64,000 nucleotides of DNA, taken from NCBI RefSeq assembly GCF_004343035.1, contig NZ_SMCQ01000008.1, forward strand, positions 1-64,000, given 5' to 3'. The position numbers and the translations under genes are program-made. Shown here one piece after another: positions 9,656 to 18,666 of the stretch (positions are counted from its first letter, which is position 1; each line of letters starts with the position of its first letter). Source of the DNA: Longibaculum muris (lineage in GTDB: Bacteria; Bacillota_I; Bacilli_A; Erysipelotrichales; Coprobacillaceae). The notes beneath the pieces were generated by a model. The model searched no databases, had not been told where the DNA came from, and worked only from the letters and a program-made list of their open reading frames with translations.

Positions 9656-11089
9656 TTATTCAGCAGCAGCTGCTTGTTTGTTTTGATATTTTTCGTATGC
9701 AATTAAGAATGGAATGTAAATTACTGTTGATAAAGCAATTACAATAATTTGTGATACAGCACCCATGATGCTTCCACCTGTTGCTAAGAATCCTAACAAT
9801 AATGGTGGCATTGTCCAAGGTACTTCGATTACGATTGGTGGACAGAATCCGATAGTTACTAATAACCAACCTACGAAGATACATGCTACTGGAGCTAAGA
9901 TAAATGGAATACCTAAGATTGGGTTTAATACTAATGGGATACCGAATGTTACAGTTTCATTGATATTGAATAATCCTGGAACGATAGATAATGTAGCGAT
10001 TGCACGGTTATCTTCACGTTTAGAGAAGATGAAGATTGCAATAACTAAACCTAAAGTTACCCCTGAACCTCCCCATTCAGCAAACATTTGCATCATAGTT
10101 AAGTTCATTGTGTAATATCCATGAGCTTTGATATCTGGAGTTAAAGCGATTGTTTTTCCTTCTGTGAATATTGCAGTATTTGCATATAACATTGGACGGA
10201 AGATTGGTTCTTTAACTGCAGATAACATGTTGTTACCATGAATACCAACTAACCAGAATAATGAAATTAATACATACATGAACATTACTGCAACGATGTT
10301 GTCACCAATAATGTCAACTAATGGTTGTTGAATAACTGTTTTAATTAAGTCATTGAAGTATTGACCAGTAGTCATGTGTACTAACCAACCAATTGTTCCA
10401 ACTACAACTAATGTTAAGAATGTTGGAATTAAAACTTCGAATGCACGAGATACACCTGGAGGTACTTGTTCAGGCATCTTGATTTTTAAAGCGTCCATTT
10501 TACGGAACATACCATAAATTTCAAGAGCTAAGATACCTACGATTAATGCAGTGAATAACCCAGTTGCTCCTAAGTAATCACCATTAAATCCAGTGAATGT
10601 TCCAACTTTAGTTAAGTCAGCTACGCCACCTTTAGTTAAAACATCTCCGATTGAGATAGCATCTCCAGCGGCATTAGTTAAGCTACTTGCTAAACCTGTT
10701 ACAGAATGAGCTGTAGGAGTAACAACTGCCCAAGCCATGAAACCTAAAACTGCAGGGAAAGCACCTGTTTCACCATTAGCTTCTCCGATTTCTTGAGCTA
10801 CTAGCATTACGATACCGATAGAAATACATGAGATAGTACAAAATTGAATTGCAGCAAACACATCGTTAATTGGAGCTAAAGCCATGATTGGTTTAAAGAT
10901 ACCACCAAGACCTTGAGCGTTCCCGTTGACAACGTTATCATTAACTAAAACGTTAGTCCAAAGAACACCAATAGCACCTGCGATAGTTGCTGGCATGAAG
11001 TTTTGGAATGCGTTCTTGATTGATCCTAAATATTTGTTTTGACCACACCAAGCACCAACGCGTCCAAGCTTATCAGCAAAAGCGTCCAT
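9656..11089 (-). CDS. PTS lactose/cellobiose-family EIIC permease
   Basis: 477 residues with about ten membrane helices. The N-terminus MDAFADKLGRVGAWCGQNKYLGSIKNAF is typical of the Lac-family EIIC; central segments FWLVGIHGNNM and later FNINETVTFGIPLVLNPI carry the conserved His and the NEx(V/I)xFG sugar-binding signature. It transports and phosphorylates a beta-linked disaccharide together with EIIA and EIIB, which are not in this window, so the transporter is an orphan here. It has a near-ideal promoter and GGGAGG before the ATG. A truncated GntR/HutC gene lies upstream, and a 13-mer is shared by both promoter regions. Confidence 0.93.
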   Translation of the reverse strand: MDAFADKLGRVGAWCGQNKYLGSIKNAFQNFMPATIAGAIGVLWTNVLVNDNVVNGNAQGLGGIFKPIMALAPINDVFAAIQFCTISCISIGIVMLVAQEIGEANGETGAFPAVLGFMAWAVVTPTAHSVTGLASSLTNAAGDAISIGDVLTKGGVADLTKVGTFTGFNGDYLGATGLFTALIVGILALEIYGMFRKMDALKIKMPEQVPPGVSRAFEVLIPTFLTLVVVGTIGWLVHMTTGQYFNDLIKTVIQQPLVDIIGDNIVAVMFMYVLISLFWLVGIHGNNMLSAVKEPIFRPMLYANTAIFTEGKTIALTPDIKAHGYYTMNLTMMQMFAEWGGSGVTLGLVIAIFIFSKREDNRAIATLSIVPGLFNINETVTFGIPLVLNPILGIPFILAPVACIFVGWLLVTIGFCPPIVIEVPWTMPPLLLGFLATGGSIMGAVSQIIVIALSTVIYIPFLIAYEKYQNKQAAAAE

Positions 11090-11124
11090 ATTTTTTCCTC
11101 CCTTAAAATATTTTTGACACTAAT

Positions 11125-11153
11125 AGTATAAGATTTATTTAACAAAAAGTCAA
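11125..11153 (-). promoter_or_regulatory. Promoter of the PTS EIIC gene
   Basis: Minus-strand TTGACT (11148-11153), 17-bp spacer, TATACT (11125-11130). This is the strongest sigma-A match I noticed in the window. Confidence 0.8.
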
Positions 11154-11164
11154 TGCTTTTAATT

Positions 11165-11197
11165 TAAAAGTATGGTACTTTTTCAAAAAAGTACCAT
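11165..11197. promoter_or_regulatory. Candidate GntR operator and palindrome upstream of the PTS promoter
   Basis: TAAAAGTATGGTA (11165-11177) occurs again, inverted, at 12010-12022 upstream of the GntR gene. It overlaps a 12-bp inverted repeat (ATGGTACTTTTT / AAAAAGTACCAT, 11172-11183 and 11186-11197). The block lies just upstream of the -35 element. Confidence 0.5.
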
Positions 11198-11248
11198 TTT
11201 AGGGCATTTTTTTTATTCATTTTTTTCGACATTTTTTTAAAATATGAA

Positions 11249-11275
11249 AAAAATCATGAAATTTTCATGATTTTT
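11249..11275 (-). terminator. Terminator of the GntR gene
   Basis: AAAATCATGAA-type stem with a small loop and a long T-tail. It starts right at the second stop codon (11274-11276), not at the premature stop at 11370, which supports 11274 as the ancestral gene end. Confidence 0.75.
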
Positions 11276-11369
11276 ACTGTTGTACAACGATTGTTTGAAA
11301 CTCAAATTCAGCATAATGATGTCTTGCTAATGTGTATTCAAAGATCGAACCATTGCTTAAATATGAAAT
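11274..11369 (-). pseudogene. Detached C-terminal end of the GntR/HutC regulator
   Basis: Directly after the TAA at 11370-11372 the same frame continues for 31 codons (ISYLSNGSIFEYTLARHH... ending FQTIVVQQ) to TAA. This is the expected last strand pair of a UTRA domain (compare xEYxxxRxxxxxFxF in HutC-family proteins). It shows that the upstream gene lost its end by a single nonsense change. Confidence 0.75.
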
Positions 11370-11984
11370 TTATTCTTCTTGAATATAGGGTTCATTTTCT
11401 TTTAAACCAAGATATTGTTGTTCTAAAGGAGTAGATAAAGCAGCATTAATTGTTAAATGACAACTTTGAATCTTTAACTTTAAAACTTTTTCTATATATT
11501 CATAAATAGAACCCTTTAAATGTTCTAATTTTAAATTAGGAATTAACCCAATAGGCATATAACTAATATCCAAAAGATGTGGTTTACGATCTAAAAAACG
11601 CAAACGAATGATATGATAAACAAAATCTCCTACTTCAATCTGTAGTTTCTTAGAAAGATGTTCATCAGCTGGAATGACTTCAAACTCTAAAACTTCACTT
11701 GTTACTTCTTTAATTCCTGCATACTTTGCCGTTAATCCTCTAGCAAATTTATTTGTTGAGCTTTCCAAAGATGGATCATAATCTTTAACAAACGTTCCTG
11801 CCCCACGACGACGAATAATCAATCCTTCTTTGACAAGAATATCCAAAGCCTTCTTCATTGTTTCTTTATTACAGTGATAGCTCATACATAAAACATATTC
11901 ATATGGCAATTTTTGTCCAAAAGTATATTCACCACTTTTAATCTTTTGCCGTATGTCATCAGCTATATCTTTGTACTTAGCCAT
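11370..11984 (-). CDS. GntR/HutC-family regulator, truncated by an in-frame stop
   Basis: Winged-helix GntR domain (residues about 1-68: DIADDIRQKIKSGEYTFGQKLP ... GLIIRRRGAGTFV) followed by most of a UTRA effector domain. The family is usually about 240 residues; this frame gives about 205 because a TAA interrupts it, and the missing 31 residues follow in frame. Regulators of this type beside PTS genes usually sense a sugar phosphate and repress transport genes. Here the effector domain may be unstable, so the PTS gene could be constitutively expressed. The ATG at 11984 has GAGGTG 6 nt upstream. The HTH is intact, so a DNA-binding but non-inducible protein is also possible. Confidence 0.85.
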   Translation of the reverse strand: MAKYKDIADDIRQKIKSGEYTFGQKLPYEYVLCMSYHCNKETMKKALDILVKEGLIIRRRGAGTFVKDYDPSLESSTNKFARGLTAKYAGIKEVTSEVLEFEVIPADEHLSKKLQIEVGDFVYHIIRLRFLDRKPHLLDISYMPIGLIPNLKLEHLKGSIYEYIEKVLKLKIQSCHLTINAALSTPLEQQYLGLKENEPYIQEE

Positions 11985-12009
11985 GAATATCACCTCACCA
12001 TAATAAAAA

Positions 12010-12022
12010 TACCATACTTTTA
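12010..12022. promoter_or_regulatory. Candidate GntR operator upstream of its own gene
   Basis: TACCATACTTTTA is the exact reverse complement of the 13-mer at 11165-11177 near the PTS promoter. Autoregulation is inferred. Confidence 0.5.
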
Positions 12023-12060
12023 CTTTAATTTCACGGTTTTTTTATATTTTTTTAATTATT

Positions 12061-12600
12061 TTATAATTTTATACTTTGTAACAATGTTTTTTCTAATGAA
12101 AAAATCTTTAATTCATGATTTTCATAAACTCCAAAACTCTTTCCTCCCACTTTTGGTAAAGAGATAGAAGATGGATTAAAAATAACAATTCCATCTTTTT
12201 TCTTAGCTATTGGTTTATGATAATGTCCATACATCAAGATATCCCCTGATTGAAGTAAAGGCATATGATCTTCATCATACAAATGACCATGTGTCATAAA
12301 GAAATGATGCCCATCAATATAAAGTTCACTATAATCTGCTCGCATTGGAAAATCTAAGACCATTTGATCAACTTCTGCATCGCAATTTCCCCTTACCGCT
12401 ATAATTTTATCTTTATATTGGTTTAATAATATTGCAACTTCTTTAGGTTGATACCCCTTTGGTAAAGGATTTCTTGGACCATGATACAACAAATCTCCTA
12501 GCAATATCATACGATCCATCTTTTCTTCTCCGAAGATATCAATCACTTTCTTTAAATCATCTAAAGACCCGTGAATATCAGAAATAATCATCCATTTCAT
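12061..12600 (-). CDS. yfcE: YfcE-family metallophosphoesterase
   Basis: 179 residues with the calcineurin-like phosphoesterase motifs in order: ISDIHGS (residues 5-11), LLGDLLYHGPR, RGNCDAE, THGHLYD and YGHYHKP. YfcE-type enzymes are Mn-dependent phosphodiesterases with broad activity in vitro and unknown physiological substrate. The start ATG at 12600 overlaps the xth stop codon (TAATG), so the two genes are translationally coupled. Confidence 0.92.
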   Translation of the reverse strand: MKWMIISDIHGSLDDLKKVIDIFGEEKMDRMILLGDLLYHGPRNPLPKGYQPKEVAILLNQYKDKIIAVRGNCDAEVDQMVLDFPMRADYSELYIDGHHFFMTHGHLYDEDHMPLLQSGDILMYGHYHKPIAKKKDGIVIFNPSSISLPKVGGKSFGVYENHELKIFSLEKTLLQSIKL

Positions 12601-13358
12601 TATTCCAACCCCTCCAATTGCACTCCTACCGGGCAATGATCAGAACCCATAATATCAGTATAAATATAGGCATCCTCAATATTATCTTTTAAATCCTGAG
12701 AAACAACAAAATAATCAATACGCCATCCAGCATTCTTCTCTCTTGCCTTAAACATATAAGACCACCAAGAATAAACTTCCTTATCAGGATACTTATATCT
12801 AAAAGTATCAATAAATCCAGAATCTAGTAATTCTGTAAATTTTGCTCTTTCTTCATCAGTAAAACCAGCATTCTTATGATTTGTTTTATCGTTCTTTAAG
12901 TCAATTTCCTGATGAGCAACATTTAAGTCACCACAAATCACAACTGGTTTATTCTTTTTCAAATCATTAACATATGTTCTAAAAGCATCTTCCCAGACTT
13001 GACGATAGTCTAATCTTTCTAACTCTCTTTTAGAATTAGGGGTATAAACAGTGATAAAATAGAACTTCTCAAATTCTAAAGTAATCACACGACCTTCTTG
13101 ATCATGTTCTTCAATACCTAAGCCATAAGTGACATGCAATGGTTGTTTCTTTGTATAAATAGCAACCCCACTATAACCCTTCTTTATAGCATCATTAAAA
13201 TAAGATGTATACCCATCAAATTCTAAATCAATCTGTCCCTTTTGTAACTTTGTCTCCTGTATAGCAAAAATATCAGCATTCACTTCTTTAAAAAAATCAC
13301 TAAAACCTTTATTCACACAAGCTCTTAATCCATTTACGTTCCAAGATACACATAACAT
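12600..13358 (-). CDS. xth: Exodeoxyribonuclease III / AP endonuclease
   Basis: 252-residue member of the Xth/ExoA family of base-excision repair enzymes, which cut the DNA backbone at abasic sites and remove 3' blocks. Visible motifs: [10 protein letters not shown] (4-13), IQETK with catalytic Glu35, [17 protein letters not shown] and the C-terminal SDHCPVG catalytic His. The ATG at 13358 lies 8 nt from GGAGG; a GTG one codon earlier is also possible. First gene of a two-gene unit with yfcE. Confidence 0.95.
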   Translation of the reverse strand: MLCVSWNVNGLRACVNKGFSDFFKEVNADIFAIQETKLQKGQIDLEFDGYTSYFNDAIKKGYSGVAIYTKKQPLHVTYGLGIEEHDQEGRVITLEFEKFYFITVYTPNSKRELERLDYRQVWEDAFRTYVNDLKKNKPVVICGDLNVAHQEIDLKNDKTNHKNAGFTDEERAKFTELLDSGFIDTFRYKYPDKEVYSWWSYMFKAREKNAGWRIDYFVVSQDLKDNIEDAYIYTDIMGSDHCPVGVQLEGLE

Positions 13359-13378
13359 CACTTATTCCTCCTTTAGAC

Positions 13379-13399
13379 AAGAAAAGGGGTTAAACCCCC
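13379..13399 (-). terminator. Terminator of the GyrI-like gene
   Basis: Minus-strand GGGGTTTAACCCC hairpin followed by TTTTC, overlapping the stop codon. Confidence 0.65.
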
Positions 13400-14001
13400 T
13401 CCTCTATTGCATATCTGACAATTGTCTTTAATTTCTCTGTTGCAACCTTTTCTGGATCATTTAAATAAATCTCATGATGCAAACCAATCAGTTTCATTCC
13501 TTGAACTGTGATATATTCCATAATTTGTTTTGTTGTATCAATCTCTGTATTATAAGCACCTTTATGCATCATCTGTACACAACGGCCTTCTTCCATTTTC
13601 TTAAGATAAGCATCAACAATATATGGATTATCTCTTTTAGCAGCAACATACTCTTTAATCATTTCAAATGTTTTTTCATCTAAAATCTTAGGTTGGGCAA
13701 TCATCAATGTAAACTTAATCATCTTTTTTCTTGTAACATCAAACTGACTATTATCATAAGTATCCCATAATCCTTCTAATGGTGAAATTAAATATAAAAG
13801 ATCCATCTCTTGTTTAAAATAATCTTTTATAGCTTTTGATAATATATGTAAAGCATCAGACTTCAATTTAAATTCTTCTACATTCGGATTCCCAATTCCG
13901 TCAATCATAACAAAATTGAATTCCGGCACATCAACAACATCAATTCTTTTTGTTGAAGCATCGTATTGTTTCTTATATTCTTTCCTAATGCCTTCTTTCA
14001 C
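13390..14001 (-). CDS. GyrI-like small-molecule-binding domain protein
   Basis: 203 residues, single domain. FNFVMIDGIGNPN, YLISPLEGLWDT and GLHHEIYLNDP fit the stand-alone GyrI-like/SOUL-like effector-binding family found in many Bacillota. Such proteins lack a DNA-binding domain and are of unknown role; related domains bind drugs or hydrolyse small toxins. GTG start, 9 nt after GGAGG. It lies directly upstream of xth but is separated from it by a terminator. Confidence 0.82.
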   Translation of the reverse strand: MKEGIRKEYKKQYDASTKRIDVVDVPEFNFVMIDGIGNPNVEEFKLKSDALHILSKAIKDYFKQEMDLLYLISPLEGLWDTYDNSQFDVTRKKMIKFTLMIAQPKILDEKTFEMIKEYVAAKRDNPYIVDAYLKKMEEGRCVQMMHKGAYNTEIDTTKQIMEYITVQGMKLIGLHHEIYLNDPEKVATEKLKTIVRYAIEEGV

Positions 14002-14133
14002 TAAGGAATTCCTCCTTTCACTTGCCCTACCATTATATATAATTTAAAGAGAAATTTCCAGCTAAATTTAGGATTTTTTTATTTTTTATCACAATAATTT
14101 TCATTTTTAACACAAATTAATTATCGTTTTTCA

Positions 14134-14165
14134 CAAAAAAATCTTTTAGATTTCTCTAAAAGATT
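14134..14165 (-). terminator. Terminator of nrdDG
   Basis: Minus-strand stem AATCTTTTAGA / TCTAAAAGATT with loop GAAA and a T-tail. Confidence 0.85.
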
Positions 14166-14685
14166 AGCTTTCATCCCATAAAACAAGACTTTTTTCACTT
14201 TTTGATTTTTTCATATCAATAATTCTTTGATTCTCTGAACCCCTAAATTTCAAACGAATATTTTTCTTATCTAAAATAAAAGGTCCATCGACTAAATAAT
14301 CAATATAACTCAAAAGCTCATCAGTAACATCACAATGAACACGTCCACCAGCCAATAAATCTTCTAAGACATAGCCAGTATAACACCAAACATCCTTATC
14401 TGGATAAGTTTGATGAAACTGTCTTAATAAAGGCAATAATCCTTCTTGATTAGTTGGCTCCATTGGTTCCCCACCAAGTAAAGATAACCCTTTAATATGG
14501 ACTGGTTTCAATGCTTCCATAATTTCATCAATTGTCTCTTGTGTAAACGGTTGTCCATAATGAAAATCCCAAGCCACTTCATTAAAACATTCTTTGCAGC
14601 GGTGGGTACAGCCTGAAACAAAGAGTGAGACCCTCACTCCTGTTCCATTTGCTATATCAACCTTTTTTATCGTTGCGTAGTACAT
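14164..14685 (-). CDS. nrdG: Anaerobic ribonucleotide reductase activating protein
   Basis: Radical-SAM activase of 173 residues that installs the glycyl radical in NrdD. The [4Fe-4S] ligands are Cys26, Cys30 and Cys33 (CTHRCKEC). SLLGGEPM is the SAM-binding GGE motif. It starts 2 nt after the nrdD stop codon, so the pair forms an operon. This implies oxygen-sensitive dNTP synthesis; no aerobic reductase is in the window. Confidence 0.96.
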   Translation of the reverse strand: MYYATIKKVDIANGTGVRVSLFVSGCTHRCKECFNEVAWDFHYGQPFTQETIDEIMEALKPVHIKGLSLLGGEPMEPTNQEGLLPLLRQFHQTYPDKDVWCYTGYVLEDLLAGGRVHCDVTDELLSYIDYLVDGPFILDKKNIRLKFRGSENQRIIDMKKSKSEKSLVLWDES

Positions 14686-14687
14686 TT

Positions 14688-16868
14688 TTATAAGTGGAGA
14701 ACACGTTCTTTAATTTCTTGTGTTCTTCCTTGATTCCAGAATTGTGTTCCAATATAACCACAAGTACGTCTGGCAACACTCATCTTATCTTGGTCTGTAT
14801 TTCCACAGTTAGGACATATCCAAATTAACTTACCATCATCATCTTCTTTAATTTGAATTTCACCATCATATCCGCATTCCATGCAATAATCACATTTTGT
14901 ATTTAATTCTGCATACATAATATTTTCATAAATATGTTGCATAACTGCTAGTACGGCATCTAAGTTATCTTGCATATTAGGAACTTCTACATAACTAATG
15001 GCTCCACCTGGAGATAATTGTTGGAATTGAGATTCAAATGTTAATTTTGTAAAAGCATCAATTTCTTCAGTAACATTCACATGATAACTATTTGTAATAT
15101 AGTTTTTGTCAGTAACACCTGGAATCTTACCAAAACGTTTTTGTAAACATTTAGCAAATTTATAAGTTGTTGATTCAATTGGTGTTCCATATAAACTAAA
15201 GTCCATATTTTCTTCAGCTTTCCATTGTGCACATTTATCATTTAAATGCTGCATAATTTCTAAAGCAAAAGGTGTAATTTCTGGATCTGTATGAGACTTT
15301 CCTGTCATATATTTGACGCATTCACAAAGTCCAGCATATCCTAAAGAAATTGTAGAATATCCACCATATAATAATTTATCTAAAGTTTCACCTTTTTTAA
15401 GTCTTGCTAGAGCACCATATTGCCATAAAATTGGAGCCACATCACTAGGAGTCCCTTTTAAACGATTATGACGGCACATTAAAGCTTCTTTACATAAATC
15501 CAATCTTTCATCCATAATACGCCAGAACTCTTTTAAATCACCCTTAGATGAACAAGCCACATCAACCAAGTTAATCGTTACAACCCCTTGGTTAAAACGT
15601 CCATAATATTTAGCACGTTGTGTATCAGGATCAACATATGGAGTCAAGAAACTACGACATCCCATACATGTATAACAATGTCCCTCACCATTTTTATCAA
15701 TCTTTAACTCTAACATTTTCTTTTCAGAAATATAATCAGGAACCATACGTTTAGCAGTACATTTAGCAGCTAATTTTGTTAATTCCCAATATTTACTATC
15801 TTCATGAATATTGTCTTCTTCAAGAACATAGATTAATTTAGGGAATGCAGGTGTCACATAAATACCTTGTTCATTTTTAACCCCTAAGATTCTTTGATTC
15901 AATGTTTCTTCAATAATTAAAGCCAAATCTTCTTTTGTTTGTCCTTCAGGAACTTCATTTAAATACATGAAAACTGTCACAAATGGAGCTTGTCCATTTG
16001 TTGTCATTAAAGTAATGACTTGATATTGAATCATTTGAACACCACGATTCACCTCTTTACGAACCCGATATTCTGCTAATTCATTAATTTGTTGCTCAGT
16101 TACTTCAATACCTTCCTGTTCAAATTCTTCACGTACTTCTTTTCTTAATTTTTGACGACTTACATCAACAAAAGGAGCTAAATGAGCTAAACTAATACTT
16201 TGTCCACCATATTGAGAACTTGCCACTTGCGCAATAATTTGTGTAGCAATATTACAAGCTGTTGAAAAACTCTTTGGTCTTTCAATCATTGTTTCACTAA
16301 TAACTGTTCCATTTTGTAACATATCTTCTAAGTTAACTAAACAACAATTGTGCATATGTTGAGCAAAATAATCAGAATCATGAAAATGAATAATTCCTTC
16401 TTCATGAGCCTTCACAATATGTTCAGGTAACAATAAACGTTTCGTAATATCTTTACTTACTTCTCCAGCCATATAATCTCTTTGAACACTATTAACAGTT
16501 GGATTCTTGTTAGAATTTTCTTGTTTCACTTCTTCGTTATCACATTCAATTAAACTTAAGATTTGTTCATCCGTTGTATTAGCTTTACGCACAAGTGCTC
16601 TTTTATAACGATATGTAATATACTTTCTCGCAACTGAAAAAGCATTTAATTTCATAATTTCATCTTCTACTAAGTTTTGAATTTCTTCAACACTCAATGC
16701 ACGATTCATCTTTTGACATTGATACTTTACATTATTAGTAATGTTATCAATATCTTCTTCAGATAATCTCTCTGTCTCAACAACTTCTTTGTTGGCTTTT
16801 TCAATGGCAGCAGTAATCTTTAATTCATCAAACTGTACTTCTGTCCCATTACGCTTAATAATTTTCAT
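14688..16868 (-). CDS. nrdD: Anaerobic ribonucleoside-triphosphate reductase (class III)
   Basis: About 726 residues. N-terminal ATP-cone (MKIIKRNGTEVQFDELKITAAIEKAN) followed by the catalytic barrel. The C-terminal zinc site is CDYCMECG ... CPNCG, and the glycyl radical motif is RTCGYIG about 20 residues from the end. It reduces ribonucleoside triphosphates to dNTPs under anaerobiosis once activated by NrdG. The ATG at 16868 is chosen; an upstream frame extension to 16928 is hydrophobic and unlike the family. Expressed from the promoter at 16976-17004. Confidence 0.96.
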   Translation of the reverse strand: MKIIKRNGTEVQFDELKITAAIEKANKEVVETERLSEEDIDNITNNVKYQCQKMNRALSVEEIQNLVEDEIMKLNAFSVARKYITYRYKRALVRKANTTDEQILSLIECDNEEVKQENSNKNPTVNSVQRDYMAGEVSKDITKRLLLPEHIVKAHEEGIIHFHDSDYFAQHMHNCCLVNLEDMLQNGTVISETMIERPKSFSTACNIATQIIAQVASSQYGGQSISLAHLAPFVDVSRQKLRKEVREEFEQEGIEVTEQQINELAEYRVRKEVNRGVQMIQYQVITLMTTNGQAPFVTVFMYLNEVPEGQTKEDLALIIEETLNQRILGVKNEQGIYVTPAFPKLIYVLEEDNIHEDSKYWELTKLAAKCTAKRMVPDYISEKKMLELKIDKNGEGHCYTCMGCRSFLTPYVDPDTQRAKYYGRFNQGVVTINLVDVACSSKGDLKEFWRIMDERLDLCKEALMCRHNRLKGTPSDVAPILWQYGALARLKKGETLDKLLYGGYSTISLGYAGLCECVKYMTGKSHTDPEITPFALEIMQHLNDKCAQWKAEENMDFSLYGTPIESTTYKFAKCLQKRFGKIPGVTDKNYITNSYHVNVTEEIDAFTKLTFESQFQQLSPGGAISYVEVPNMQDNLDAVLAVMQHIYENIMYAELNTKCDYCMECGYDGEIQIKEDDDGKLIWICPNCGNTDQDKMSVARRTCGYIGTQFWNQGRTQEIKERVLHL

Positions 16869-16975
16869 GTACCTTTTTTCCTCCCTTAACATTAAAACTA
16901 AAATAATAAAACTTAATGAAATAAACAACTATCTCTCTTAAGGATTGTGATTTCATTCTAACACACGGTTATTCT

Positions 16976-17004
16976 ATTATAAAGCAATATGATTCATTGG
17001 TCAT
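16976..17004 (-). promoter_or_regulatory. Promoter of nrdDG
   Basis: Minus-strand ATGACC (16999-17004), 17-bp spacer, TATAAT (16976-16981). I found no convincing NrdR box nearby. Confidence 0.55.
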
Positions 17005-17086
17005 GTTTTATTTTTTAACATTTGGCAAACAAAACAAAAAGCATTGATTAATTCAACACTTTTTGAATTATATTTTTTATTGAATG

Positions 17087-17356
17087 TTAATTCTTCATTT
17101 CAAATGAACTTTCACTTGGTAAAACTTCCAATTCCTCTACGTCCATTGATTCAATTCTAATAAAATGTCCACTCTGCATTGCTTTTAATAAGCGATTAAT
17201 GCTTTGCTCATCACCTTGAATACACGCCTCAACATCTCCATCATATAGGTTTTTGACCCATCCTGTCAAGTTCAAACGTGTTGCTTCACGATACATTGTA
17301 AAACGAAAGCCAACACCTTGGACACGTCCTTTAAAAATATAATATTTTCTTACCAT
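17087..17356 (-). CDS. acyP: Acylphosphatase
   Basis: 89 residues, the usual size. Signature GRVQGVGFR (10-18) contains the catalytic Arg18, and GWVKN carries the catalytic Asn36. It hydrolyses acyl phosphates such as carbamoyl or acetyl phosphate. Single gene between nrdDG and the galE operon. Confidence 0.94.
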   Translation of the reverse strand: MVRKYYIFKGRVQGVGFRFTMYREATRLNLTGWVKNLYDGDVEACIQGDEQSINRLLKAMQSGHFIRIESMDVEELEVLPSESSFEMKN

Positions 17357-17388
17357 ATCGCTTCACATCCTTTGTTCTTATTATAGCA

Positions 17389-17412
17389 CAAAAAAAGAGC
17401 AAATGCTCTTTT
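17389..17412 (-). terminator. Terminator of the galE operon
   Basis: Minus-strand AAAAGAGC-ATTT-GCTCTTTT with a T-tail, overlapping the galE stop codon. Confidence 0.85.
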
Positions 17413-18406
17413 AATGTTTCTTCGCAAAATTCCAAGTATCACGACACATATCTTCTAAAGTCTTTTGAGCAACCCATCCAAGTTCCTCTTTAGCACGAGT
17501 TGGATCTGCATAACAAGTTGCAATATCACCAGGTCTTCTTTCTTTGATTTCATATTTTACTTTCACGCCATTGACTTTTTCAAAAGCATGGACAATTTCT
17601 AAAACACTATATCCTTGACCAGTTCCTAAATTACAAATATGCACACCTGGTTTATTATATTTTTCAATAGCTGCCACATGCCCTTTAGCCAAATCCACAA
17701 CATGAATATAATCACGAACACCAGTTCCATCAGGTGTATCATAATCATCACCAAAAACGCCTAAACATGGTAACTCACCAGTAGCAACCTTCATAATATA
17801 AGGCATTAAATTGTTTGGAATCCCTTTTGGATTTTCCCCAATTAATCCTGATTCGTGAGCTCCAATTGGATTGAAGTAACGAAGTAATGTGACTGACATT
17901 TGTGGATAAGCATGTTGTACATCAGTTAAAACTCTTTCCATCATTGCTTTACTTGTTCCATATGGATTTGTTGTTTCTCCAAGTGGACAATCTTCTGTTA
18001 AAGGTACAACTTTAGGATCACCATAAACTGTTGCTGATGAACTAAAAACAATGTTATTGACATGATAATCACGCATCATCTTCGTAACAACTAATGTTGT
18101 CATTAAATTGTTTGTGTAATATTCAATTGGTTTTGAAACAGATTCACCAACTGCTTTAAAAGCAGCACAATGAATAATTGCATCTAATTCATTGTCTTTA
18201 AAAACTTCTTCAGTCTTAGCTTCATTTAAGATGTTAAATTCATAAAATTTAACACTCTTACCTGTAATTTCTTTAATGTGATCTAAAACTTCTGGCTGTG
18301 AATTAGAAAAATCATCAATCACAACAACATCGTGTCCAGCTTGAATAAGTTCAACACAAATATGGCTTCCAATATAGCCAGCACCACCAGTTACTAATAT
18401 TTTCAT
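17411..18406 (-). CDS. galE: UDP-glucose 4-epimerase
   Basis: 331-residue extended-SDR enzyme interconverting UDP-glucose and UDP-galactose with bound NAD. Rossmann motif TGGAGYIGSH (6-15), catalytic Ser in SSSATVYGD, YGTSK with catalytic Tyr/Lys, and the GalE signature RYFNPIGAH. It supplies galactose units for surface glycans or takes part in galactose use. Last gene of a four-gene chain in which every junction overlaps; its ATG overlaps the upstream stop codon by 4 nt. Confidence 0.96.
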   Translation of the reverse strand: MKILVTGGAGYIGSHICVELIQAGHDVVVIDDFSNSQPEVLDHIKEITGKSVKFYEFNILNEAKTEEVFKDNELDAIIHCAAFKAVGESVSKPIEYYTNNLMTTLVVTKMMRDYHVNNIVFSSSATVYGDPKVVPLTEDCPLGETTNPYGTSKAMMERVLTDVQHAYPQMSVTLLRYFNPIGAHESGLIGENPKGIPNNLMPYIMKVATGELPCLGVFGDDYDTPDGTGVRDYIHVVDLAKGHVAAIEKYNKPGVHICNLGTGQGYSVLEIVHAFEKVNGVKVKYEIKERRPGDIATCYADPTRAKEELGWVAQKTLEDMCRDTWNFAKKH

Positions 18407-18666
18407 TTTCCCGTCCTCCTTAAATAATCATCGAAAATATTTTGTATAATCTCCTTGCTTGCAACACCTTCATGTAATTTTTGATTACCATCAAAAAAAC
18501 AAGGGACATAGTAATAATCATAAGTATCAGCAAGCGCGGCTTGTTGACTTTCCTCAATCAACTCAAGAGGGATATCCTTATATTCAGGATTTTCTTGATA
18601 CAACTGTTCAATCCACATTCTAGCACGTCGACAATGTGGACAATTTTCTAAATAAAAGAGCTTCAT
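18403..18666 (-). CDS. Glutaredoxin-like thiol protein
   Basis: 87 residues with an N-terminal CPHC active site (Cys9, Cys12) after a short strand (MKLFYLEN) and the cis-Pro strand YVPCFFDG. This is the thioredoxin fold at glutaredoxin size. It probably reduces disulfides or mixed disulfides in the cytoplasm; its partner is unknown. It overlaps galE (ATGA) and the upstream cyclophilin gene (TAATG). Confidence 0.82.
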   Translation of the reverse strand: MKLFYLENCPHCRRARMWIEQLYQENPEYKDIPLELIEESQQAALADTYDYYYVPCFFDGNQKLHEGVASKEIIQNIFDDYLRRTGK

